Source: Actinomycetota bacterium
GTDB taxonomy: Bacteria > Actinomycetota > Thermoleophilia > Gaiellales > Gaiellaceae
DNA length: 8,209 nucleotides
Assembly (NCBI GenBank): GCA_003162235.1
Contig: PMMN01000022.1
Location: 27,103-35,311, forward strand
Direction: 5' to 3'
This document shows, piece by piece, positions 1 to 6,229 of the stretch. Positions within the stretch are counted from its first letter, which is position 1. The number at the start of each line of letters is the position of its first letter. The notes beneath the pieces were generated by a model. That model searched no databases. It was not told the origin of the DNA and was given only the letters and a program-made list of their open reading frames with translations. The position numbers and the translations under genes were made by a program.

Positions 1-2
1 TC

Positions 3-74
3 GGCGATCTCGGCGCTATCTGTGCGGGCCACGCCGAGGAGCACGCAGACGCCGCCGTTCACCTCCCCCAGTAA
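3..74 (+). CDS. Possible C-terminal tail of an upstream protein (partial)
   Basis: From the window edge one plus-strand frame stays open for 23 codons and ends at a TAA at 72-74. The residues (ending EEHADAAVHLPQ) are alanine- and histidine-rich and could be the end of a helical domain, but no family can be recognised from so short a piece. The strand agrees with the ATPase gene that follows 84 bases later, so it may be the preceding gene of the same unit. It could equally be a chance open frame in GC-rich DNA. Confidence 0.25.
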   Translation, partial: GDLGAICAGHAEEHADAAVHLPQ

Positions 75-153
75 CTGCCCGTCACCAAAAACGCGCGCCC
101 GGGCTACCCGCTGCACTACTGCTCTCATGCGACCTTCCTCGAAGCCGACAAAC

Positions 154-189
154 AGATTATGGACGCCTCAGAGATTATGGAAGCCTCAC
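154..189 (+). repeat. Tandem 18-bp duplication spanning the start codon of the first ATPase gene
   Basis: The unit AGATTATGGACGCCTCAG at 154-171 is followed directly by AGATTATGGAAGCCTCAC at 172-189. The copies differ at one internal base and the last base. Each carries an ATG in the same reading frame (159 and 177), so the predicted N-terminus reads MDASEIMEAS, a near-repeat of six residues. This looks like replication slippage and leaves two in-frame start codons in near-identical upstream context. Confidence 0.8.
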
Positions 190-1853
190 GCCTTCCGTGG
201 ATGCAACTTGGCTCGCTTCTCGCTCGCGACGGCGTCGTCACGAGCGAGCAACTGGACGCCGCGCTGAGCGAGAAGGACGAGACCGGCAAGCGCGTAGGCG
301 ACATCCTCGTCGACCACGGCTGGGCGACCACCGCCGATCTGGCACGTGCTCTCGCCGAGCAGTGGAATCTCGAGTTCGTAGACGTCCTCAGCGCTGAGAT
401 TCAGCCAGAGGCGGTCAAGCTCCTCTCCGAGGTGGTGGTGCGCCGCTACCGCGCGCTCCCGATTCGCTATCTCTCGAAGAACGTAGTGCTCGTCGCAATC
501 AGCGACCCGACCGACATCCTCGCGCTCGACAACGTCAAGCTGGCGCTCGGTGTCGATCTCAAGTTCTGCCTCGCGGATTCTCACGATCTTGAGCGGGCGA
601 TCGACCAGATCTTCAGCCATCGCCCGTCGCTGCGCGTCGTCGACGAAGCGTCGCTGGAGCTGGAGGACGAGGAACGCCTCGATCTCGCGGTCGACGGAAC
701 GTCTCCGGCCGTGGGCCTGCTCAACCAGATAATCATTCAGGCGATTCAGGACCGGGCCTCGGACATCCATTTCGAGCCCGAAGACCGGCAGATGATCGTG
801 CGCGTTCGCGTAGACGGCGTTACGCGGGAGTTGGCCAGCGTGCCCAAGGCCATGCAGCAGGCCGTCGTGAGCCGGCTCAAGGTGATGGCCAAGCTCGACA
901 TCGCCGAGCGCAGGTTGCCGCAGGACGGGCATGCAAGCGTGAGGCTCTCCGGCGACCCGGTCGACCTACGCGTCGCGGTGCTCCCGACCACCCACGGCGA
1001 GAAAGTCGTCGTGCGCATTCTCCAACGCTCTTCGACCCACGTGACGTTGCCCGAGCTGGGCATGACCGAGCAGGCTTTCGTCCAATTCGTCCACGCCATC
1101 GACCAGCCCTTCGGCTGCGTGATCGCTTGCGGCCCGACCGGCGCCGGCAAGACGACGACGCTCTACGCGGCCCTCGACCGGCTCAACTCTCGCGAACGCG
1201 TGATCAACACGGTCGAGGATCCTGTCGAGTACGAGCTCGCCGGCGTCTCGCAGATCCAGGTCAACGTCAAGAGCGGTCTCACCTTTGCGCGCGGACTTCG
1301 CACTATCCTGCGCGCCGACCCGGATGTTCTGCTGGTGGGCGAGATTCGCGACTCCGAGACGGCGCAGATCGCCGTTCAGGCGGCGATGACCGGCCACCTC
1401 GTGCTCACGACCGTTCACGCTCAGACGGCGGCCGGCGCCTTCGCGCGCTTGCAGGACATGGGCCTGGCGCCGTTCATGCTCGCCAACGCCGTCAACTGCG
1501 TCATCTCACAGCGACTGGTGCGCCTGCTCTGTGACTCCTGCCGCCGGCCTGCCGAGGCAAGCGAGGCCGAGCGAGCCGTGCTGGGTCTGTCGCCTGATAC
1601 CAAGGCCACTCTCTACCATCCGGCTGGTTGCCGCGCCTGCGGCGACAGCGGCTATCACGGACGCACGGCGATCTACGAAGTTCTGCCAGTCACGAGCGAC
1701 GTTCGCAAACTGATCGGCCAGACCACCGAGGAGATCCAAAACGAAGCCGTACGGGCCGGCATGATCACGCTCCAGCAGGACGGGTTCCGCCTCGCTCTGG
1801 CCGGTACCACCTCGCTGGAAGAGATTCGCCGCGTGGTCGGTAGCGACGCCTAG
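159..1853 (+). CDS. GspE/PilB-family assembly ATPase, copy 1, with MshEN domain
   Basis: 564 residues, the usual size for a type IV pilus extension or type II secretion ATPase. In this family a cytoplasmic hexamer uses ATP to drive pilin or pseudopilin polymerisation at the inner-membrane platform. The N-terminus (about 16-68) has two 24-residue MshEN repeats separated by five residues. The second begins RVGDIL and ends AEQ; the first begins QLG and ends in K. The motor follows: ASDIHFEP, LPQDGH (253-258), Walker A GPTGAGKT (325-332), Walker B LLVGEIRD (391-398), His box ending VH (420). Paired cysteines CDSC (458-461) and CRAC (491-494) form the family's zinc site. The frame is closed upstream by TAA at 72-74. 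Possible starts are ATG 159, 177 and 201, none with a clear ribosome binding site; 159 gives a leader length similar to copy 2. Whether it serves a pilus or a secretion system cannot be decided because no partner genes are present. Confidence 0.95.
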   Translation: MDASEIMEASRLPWMQLGSLLARDGVVTSEQLDAALSEKDETGKRVGDILVDHGWATTADLARALAEQWNLEFVDVLSAEIQPEAVKLLSEVVVRRYRALPIRYLSKNVVLVAISDPTDILALDNVKLALGVDLKFCLADSHDLERAIDQIFSHRPSLRVVDEASLELEDEERLDLAVDGTSPAVGLLNQIIIQAIQDRASDIHFEPEDRQMIVRVRVDGVTRELASVPKAMQQAVVSRLKVMAKLDIAERRLPQDGHASVRLSGDPVDLRVAVLPTTHGEKVVVRILQRSSTHVTLPELGMTEQAFVQFVHAIDQPFGCVIACGPTGAGKTTTLYAALDRLNSRERVINTVEDPVEYELAGVSQIQVNVKSGLTFARGLRTILRADPDVLLVGEIRDSETAQIAVQAAMTGHLVLTTVHAQTAAGAFARLQDMGLAPFMLANAVNCVISQRLVRLLCDSCRRPAEASEAERAVLGLSPDTKATLYHPAGCRACGDSGYHGRTAIYEVLPVTSDVRKLIGQTTEEIQNEAVRAGMITLQQDGFRLALAGTTSLEEIRRVVGSDA

Positions 1854-2004
1854 CGCCCGGGTTTGGAACTACGCACGTCTCGACGCAACCCCACCCGGCG
1901 GTCACTGCTCCAGAACGAGTTGAACCCCAATTTCCGAAGCCGGCGCAATACTTAGGGCTTGAGTCGCCACCCGCGCGGTGTTCTAATGCGACCCTGGTTC
2001 CGAT
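1854..2004 (+). other. Spacer between the two ATPase genes, with a weak stem-loop
   Basis: This 151-base gap has no convincing gene. Just after the first stop, CGCCCGGGT (1854-1862) can pair with ACCCGGCG (1893-1900) if one C bulges out, with a 30-base loop and no T-run. It might slow transcription or protect the upstream message, but it is not a standard intrinsic terminator. A TTGAAC at 1920 has no -10 partner at proper spacing, so I do not call a promoter. The gap is long for two members of one operon, so independent expression of copy 2 is possible. Confidence 0.35.
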
Positions 2005-3702
2005 TTGACCGAGACGAAGAATCCGACTCCAAGCCGTGAGCAGGCGCTCGGAGCGCTCCTGACTCGCCACGGCATAATCACAGAAGAGCAGCTCGAGCAG
2101 GCGCTGGCCGAGAAGGAACAAAGCGGCGGGCGCATCGGCGACATCCTCGTCGGTCACGGCTGGGCGACGTCGGCCGACCTCGCCCACGTGCTCGCCGAGC
2201 AGTACAGCCTCGATTTCGTGGAGATCCTCGAGACGCCGATCGAGCCCGACGTGATCAAGCTCCTCTCGGAGCGTTTCGTACGCCGCTTCCGCGCCCTGCC
2301 CGTCAAGTACCTGGCCAAAAACCTTGTGCTGGTGGCAATCGGCGACCCCACCGACATCGTCGCCCTCGACGACGTCAAGCTCGCGCTCGGGATCAACCTC
2401 AAGTTCTGCGTGGCCGACTCGAACGATCTCGACCGGGCGATCGAGCAGGTCTACACGCAGCGCCCGGCTCTGCGCATCGTCGACGAGCCGATCGAGCTGG
2501 AGGAGGAGTTCCTGGTCGAGCTCGACCTGAGCGTCATCGCCGGCGACGCAGCGCCCGCGGTGATCTTGGTCAACCAGGTGATCACGCAGGCGATCCAAGA
2601 TCGCGCCTCGGACATCCACTTCGAGCCGCAAGAACGACAGATGAGGGTGCGCGTACGCGTGGACGGCGTCACGCGCGAGCTGGCTTCGATCCCTAAGACG
2701 ATGCAACAGCCGGTTGTCAGCCGCCTCAAGGTAATGGGCCAGCTCGACATCGCCGAGCGCGGGCTCCCGCAGGACGGGCGCTGCGCGGTTCGCGTCGCCG
2801 GCGATTCGATCGACCTCCGTATCGCGGTCCTTCCCACCACCCACGGCGAAAAGATCACCATACGGATCCTTCAGCGCTGCGCAGGCTGCATCACCCTGCC
2901 CGACCTGGGGATGAGCCGGCAGGCCTTCGACACCTTCAAGCGCGCGATCGACCAGCCCTTCGGCTGCATCGTCGCCTGTGGCCCGACCGGCTCCGGCAAG
3001 ACGACGACGCTGTACGCGGCGCTCGACCACCTGAACACCGACGATCGCACCATCACGACGATCGAGGATCCGGTCGAGTACGAGATCGATGGCGTCTCCC
3101 AGGTGCAAACCAACCCCAAGCGCGGCCTTACCTTCGCCCGCGGCCTGCGCACGATCCTTCGCTCCGATCCCGACGTACTCCTCGTGGGCGAGATCCGCGA
3201 CGGTGAGACCGCCGAGATCGCGGTCCAGGCGGCGCTCACCGGCCATCTGGTTTTCACCACATTGCACACCCAGACGGCTGCCAGCGCCTTCGCACGGCTC
3301 CAGGACATGGGCGTGGCGCCGTTCATGCTCGCCAACTCGATCAACTCCGTCATCTCGCAGCGCCTCGTGCGCAAGCTCTGCACGAACTGCCGGCGCGAAT
3401 CGCCCCCGAGCGAGGACGAGCGCGCCGAGCTCGGTGTCGCTAAAGGCGCCAGCGTGGCGATCTTCGGCCCTGGAGGCTGCACGCGCTGCAACGACAGCGG
3501 CTTCCTTGGTCGTACCGGGATCTACGAAGTGCTGCCGATGACGAGCTCGATACGCAAGCTGGTCGGGCACAGCACCGAGGAGATCCACGACGAGGCGGTC
3601 AGGGCCGGCATGGTGACCCTACGCCAGGATGGTTACCGGCTGGTATTTGCAGGCGAGACCTCCCTCGACGAGGTCAATCGCATCGTCGGCGACGGGTACT
3701 GA
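2005..3702 (+). CDS. GspE/PilB-family assembly ATPase, copy 2, with MshEN domain
   Basis: 565 residues, collinear with copy 1; by my hand count about 64% identical over the 53-residue MshEN repeats and about 79% over the core from just before Walker A to the first cysteine pair. MshEN repeats lie at about 14-66: the first begins ALG and ends in K, the second begins RIGDIL and ends AEQ, with a five-residue spacer. Motor motifs: ASDIHFEP, LPQDGR (254-259), Walker A GPTGSGKT (326-333), Walker B LLVGEIRD, His box TGHLVFTTLH, and zinc cysteines CTNC (459-462) and CTRC (492-495). All catalytic signatures are present, so it should be an active motor. The start is TTG at 2005: an in-frame TAA at 1984 closes the frame and no ATG or GTG lies between it and the MshEN domain. 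No Shine-Dalgarno sequence is evident. Unlike copy 1 it has an extra CAGC at 292-295. The neighbour duplication suggests specialised or mixed hexamers, which is inference. Confidence 0.95.
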   Translation: MTETKNPTPSREQALGALLTRHGIITEEQLEQALAEKEQSGGRIGDILVGHGWATSADLAHVLAEQYSLDFVEILETPIEPDVIKLLSERFVRRFRALPVKYLAKNLVLVAIGDPTDIVALDDVKLALGINLKFCVADSNDLDRAIEQVYTQRPALRIVDEPIELEEEFLVELDLSVIAGDAAPAVILVNQVITQAIQDRASDIHFEPQERQMRVRVRVDGVTRELASIPKTMQQPVVSRLKVMGQLDIAERGLPQDGRCAVRVAGDSIDLRIAVLPTTHGEKITIRILQRCAGCITLPDLGMSRQAFDTFKRAIDQPFGCIVACGPTGSGKTTTLYAALDHLNTDDRTITTIEDPVEYEIDGVSQVQTNPKRGLTFARGLRTILRSDPDVLLVGEIRDGETAEIAVQAALTGHLVFTTLHTQTAASAFARLQDMGVAPFMLANSINSVISQRLVRKLCTNCRRESPPSEDERAELGVAKGASVAIFGPGGCTRCNDSGFLGRTGIYEVLPMTSSIRKLVGHSTEEIHDEAVRAGMVTLRQDGYRLVFAGETSLDEVNRIVGDGY

Positions 3703-3707
3703 TAACC

Positions 3708-3729
3708 GCCCGGCTAGAGGTCGCCGGGC
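3708..3729. terminator. GC-only hairpin between convergent genes
   Basis: GCCCGGC (3708-3714) and GCCGGGC (3723-3729) form a perfect 7-bp inverted repeat with an 8-base loop. It begins five bases after the copy 2 stop codon and overlaps the stop codon of the converging TPR gene. The position is right for a two-way terminator. There is no T-run on either side, so it would be an atypical, GC-rich type or only an RNA 3' end stabiliser. Confidence 0.4.
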
Positions 3730-4055
3730 TGCGCATCCGCCTCCGCGGGCGCCAGCATTTTCGCCAGCTTCAACTGGCCTCTCGCCTCGGCGGTGCGACC
3801 GAGCCGGGCGAGCGAGCGACCGAGCCCGTAATAGCCGTAAGGATCGGTGGGCGTGATCTCGACCATGGCCCGAAACTCGACCTCGGCCTCCTCGAAACGA
3901 CCGAGGCGAAAATAGGCGATCCCAAGCGCCTCGCGGATCGAAGCCTTGCGCGGCTCTCTACGCTTTGCGTTCTCGAGCGAAACCGTCGCCTGGGCAGGCA
4001 TGCCGTCGGCGAGTTGCTGGGTGCCTCTCTGAAATAGCTCGTACGTATCGGTCAT
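3714..4055 (-). CDS. Small tetratricopeptide-repeat (TPR) protein
   Basis: 113 residues made almost wholly of three TPR units at about 5-38, 39-71 and 72-105. The second and third show the classic pattern, for example ALGIAYFRLGRFEEAEVEFR and YYGLGRSLARLGRTAEAR, with the expected Gly/Ala/Tyr and closing Pro positions. There is no signal peptide or membrane segment, so a soluble cytoplasmic scaffold for protein-protein contact is expected. The start is ATG at 4055 and the stop is TAG at 3716-3714. It converges on the second ATPase gene with an 11-base gap and diverges from the lipoprotein gene. TPR proteins can help assemble pili, but this one is on the opposite strand from the ATPases, so a link is only a guess. 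The partner is unknown. Confidence 0.85.
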   Translation of the reverse strand: MTDTYELFQRGTQQLADGMPAQATVSLENAKRREPRKASIREALGIAYFRLGRFEEAEVEFRAMVEITPTDPYGYYGLGRSLARLGRTAEARGQLKLAKMLAPAEADAQPGDL

Positions 4056-4171
4056 CTACATACGCGTAGTCGGAATCTTGCCCTCTGGATCTAGCGTAGA
4101 GGCGAAGCATGGGGTTAGGCGGCGAATCTTGCCTGGTCAGTCATCGCGGGTCCGAGTAATCTCTCGCATAC

Positions 4172-4744
4172 ATGTGGAGAGCCGGCCACTTGCTTCTGTT
4201 TTCGATGGCTGTCGCCGCGTTCGCTGTTTCGACCGGGGCGCTCTCGGGATGCGGCGCGACCGCGAAAAAAGGCAATCACCTCTACGTAGGTAATGGCGTC
4301 TCCTTCCGCTTCCCGCGCGACTGGAAAACGATCAAACCCCAGGGATTGGGTGGACACGGCCTCTGGACGGTGATGGTCGCGCCGCCGGATTCGTCGGGCG
4401 CCGACGTCGCCTTTGTGACCGAGTACCGCACGCCCAGGACGATCACGAAAAAGAACCTGGCCTCTAAGAAGCCGGGCATCACTTCTACGGTCGCAGGAGT
4501 CGCGCGACAGGCCGGCGGCGCGCTCCTCCACGGGCCGACGCCGATCACGATGGGCGGCCTGCCCGGCTACGGCTTCCGGATCAGCGCCAAGGTCAAAAGC
4601 CATCCCAGCACCAGCCAGCTCGTGCTCGTCTGGAAGGGCAGGAACGAATACTTCCTCAACTGCCAGCACCTCGCGAAGGGCATGCTGGGCGCCGAGGTCG
4701 AACGCGGCTGCAGAATGATCATCGCCTCCTTCAAGCTCGGCTGA
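4172..4744 (+). CDS. Putative lipoprotein with PsbP/DcrB-like secreted domain
   Basis: 190 residues. The N-terminus has a short basic start (MWR), a hydrophobic stretch at about 7-24 and a lipobox ALSGC with Cys27 as the likely lipidated residue, so the mature protein should be anchored on the outer face of the cytoplasmic membrane. After a short linker the sequence GVSFRFPRDWK begins the pattern I associate with the PsbP/DcrB-like (DUF1795-type) fold. The end, GCRMIIASFKL, fits the closing strand and helix of such domains. Cys164 and Cys180 could form a disulphide. The function of these proteins in actinobacteria is generally unknown, and no substrate can be named. The frame is closed by TAA at 4157, so ATG 4172 is the first possible start. 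No ribosome binding site is seen in the 15 bases before it. It ends 21 bases from the converging coaBC gene. Confidence 0.85.
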   Translation: MWRAGHLLLFSMAVAAFAVSTGALSGCGATAKKGNHLYVGNGVSFRFPRDWKTIKPQGLGGHGLWTVMVAPPDSSGADVAFVTEYRTPRTITKKNLASKKPGITSTVAGVARQAGGALLHGPTPITMGGLPGYGFRISAKVKSHPSTSQLVLVWKGRNEYFLNCQHLAKGMLGAEVERGCRMIIASFKLG

Positions 4745-4765
4745 GCCCCGGAACGCCGCACTCGT

Positions 4766-5926
4766 TCAGGAAGAAGCCAGGTCGCTTAATCGCTCGGCCT
4801 CGTCGAGGATGGCCGCCGCTATCATCGTCTTCGGAGCCTTCTCCAATTTGCGCTCGCCCGAGCCGGAGATTAGTACCGCCTCGTTGTCCTCGGCGTCGAA
4901 ACCGATGTCGGCACGAGAGACATCGTTGAAGACGATCAAATCGGCCTTCTTGGTGACCAGCTTCATGCGCGCCCGCTCGAGTCCCGGTTCGCCCTCGTCG
5001 GCGGCGAAGCCGACCAGCAACTGGCCTTTACGCCTGCGTGCGCCCAGCTCGCGCAGCACGTCGACGGTCGGCTCCAGCTCTACCTGCCAGGCGTTTTCGT
5101 CTTTGCCGCGCTTGCCTCGCTCTGGCTTCGCCGGCCGATAGTCGGCGACGGCGGCTGCCATGAGAACGATGTCTGCGTCGTTCTCGAATACCGCTTCTGC
5201 CAGCTCCGCAGCCGTCTTCACCTCGACGAGCGTCACTCCGACCGGAGCCGAGACCGCCAGGTTCGCCGCAACCAGCGTCACTTCCGCTCCGCGCCGCGCC
5301 GCTTCCGCCGCGAGCGCTACCCCCATACGACCAGAGGAGCGGTTGCCGAGGTAGCGCACCGAGTCGAGCGGCTCGCGCGTACCGCCGGCGCTGACGAGTA
5401 CACGTACTCCGGCCAGCGAGTGGGTTGCGGAGAGAAGCTGCAGGCAACGGGTATAGATCTCCTCCGGCTCGCTCATCCGCCCCACTCCCGAGCCGCCTTC
5501 GCCCAGCTCTCCCTCCGCAGGCCCGACTATCTCGACTCCGCGCTCGCGCAGCTTCCGCACATTCTCCTGGGTCGCCCGGTTAGCCCACATGCGCGCGTTC
5601 ATAGCGGGCGCCACAACAAGCGGACCCGCGTGCGCCAGCGCCGTCTCGGTGACGAGATTGTCGGCGATCCCACTCGCCAGCTTGGCGAGCGTGTTCGCGG
5701 TGGCCGGCGCGATCACGTAGAGATCGGCGCGCTCGAGGTGCGGGTAAGAGCCCTGCTCGCCCGAACGCCGTGCGAGAGCGTTCAGCGTCTGCGCTGTTAC
5801 AAACCTCTCCCCCGCTTTGGTCAGCAGCGGAACCACCTCGTGCCCGTCCTTGACGAACAGGCGCACCAGCTCGCATGCCTTGTAGGCGGAAATGCCGCCA
5901 CACACACCGACGAGAACTCGAGTCAT
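4766..5926 (-). CDS. coaBC: Bifunctional CoaBC: phosphopantothenoylcysteine synthetase/decarboxylase
   Basis: 386 residues, catalysing two steps of coenzyme A synthesis in the cytoplasm: joining 4'-phosphopantothenate to cysteine (CoaB, using CTP in the bacterial family) and FMN-dependent decarboxylation of the product (CoaC). The CoaC part (1 to about 165) shows GGISAYK (10-16), the likely catalytic His63 in PHLERAD, APATANT (73-79) and APAMN (106-110). The CoaB part (about 172-386) shows SAGGTREPLD (179-188), GNRSSGRMG (194-202), AAAVADYRP (257-265), GFAAD (306-310) and FNDVS (333-337). In the flexible CoaC loop before GVGRM, where E. coli has an active-site Cys in ACGD, this protein has Glu143. 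The start is ATG at 5926 with AAGG one base upstream, which is unusually close for a ribosome binding site. It lies 69 bases after rpoZ on the same strand and is probably the last gene of the mihF-gmk-rpoZ-coaBC unit. Confidence 0.97.
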   Translation of the reverse strand: MTRVLVGVCGGISAYKACELVRLFVKDGHEVVPLLTKAGERFVTAQTLNALARRSGEQGSYPHLERADLYVIAPATANTLAKLASGIADNLVTETALAHAGPLVVAPAMNARMWANRATQENVRKLRERGVEIVGPAEGELGEGGSGVGRMSEPEEIYTRCLQLLSATHSLAGVRVLVSAGGTREPLDSVRYLGNRSSGRMGVALAAEAARRGAEVTLVAANLAVSAPVGVTLVEVKTAAELAEAVFENDADIVLMAAAVADYRPAKPERGKRGKDENAWQVELEPTVDVLRELGARRRKGQLLVGFAADEGEPGLERARMKLVTKKADLIVFNDVSRADIGFDAEDNEAVLISGSGERKLEKAPKTMIAAAILDEAERLSDLASS

Positions 5927-5995
5927 GCCTTGATTCTGACAGCACGGGCGAACGAACCGGACAGAATAGGCTTAAAAAACCTCGCTCGGGTTGAA

Positions 5996-6229
5996 CTAGC
6001 GCTGCCTGTACTCGTAGACGAGTTTGCCCTGGGCGACCTCTTCCAGGGACATCGTCAGGTAGTTCTTGGAGCGCGACTCGATCATCGGCGGCGGCGCTTC
6101 GTCGAAGGAGCCCTCGCCGAGCATGTGGTGGTAGTTGTTGATCTGACGGGCTCGCTTGGCGGCAACGATCACGAGCGCATAGCGCGAGTCGACGTTGGCG
6201 AGCAAGGTATCAACGCGTGGATTGATCAC
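5996..6229 (-). CDS. rpoZ: RNA polymerase omega subunit
   Basis: 77 residues. Omega binds the beta' subunit and helps RNA polymerase assembly. The N-terminal core is typical: VDTLLANVDSRYALVIVAAK followed by RARQIN, which matches the conserved region that clamps beta'. The end carries the actinobacterial signature PPPMIESRSKNYLTMSLEE and GKLVYE. The start is GTG at 6229-6227, which shares bases with the gmk stop TGA (GTGA overlap). This implies translational coupling, so that omega is made by ribosomes finishing guanylate kinase. The length is short but normal for the actinobacterial group. Confidence 0.97.
   Translation of the reverse strand: MINPRVDTLLANVDSRYALVIVAAKRARQINNYHHMLGEGSFDEAPPPMIESRSKNYLTMSLEEVAQGKLVYEYRQR

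Noticed and set aside
22..267. Plus-strand open frame of 81 codons at the left edge
   Set aside because: Low-complexity Pro/Ser/Thr/Arg composition and overlap with the true ATPase start region; no ribosome binding site or family pattern.
186..932. Open minus-strand frame of 248 codons across the first ATPase gene
   Set aside because: Same kind of shadow frame; it lies opposite the MshEN and N-terminal motor segments and shows no recognisable motif.
1920..1954. TTGAAC and TACTTA in the spacer between the ATPase genes as a promoter
   Set aside because: The boxes are 23 bases apart, outside normal spacing, and no better -10 is present.
1765..3588. Open minus-strand frame of 607 codons across the second ATPase gene
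   Set aside because: It is antisense to a gene with unmistakable Walker, His-box and zinc motifs. Its composition is Arg/Asp/Val/Leu-rich with no domain, as expected for the shadow frame of a high-GC gene.
4129..4162. TTGCCT and TAATCT before the lipoprotein gene as a promoter
   Set aside because: The 22-base spacing is too long for a standard sigma-70 promoter.
5971..5992. Possible terminator between rpoZ and coaBC
   Set aside because: On the minus strand AACC-7-GGTT followed by T's is only a 4-bp stem. A TATTCT just downstream lacks a -35 partner. Too weak to call either a terminator or a promoter.
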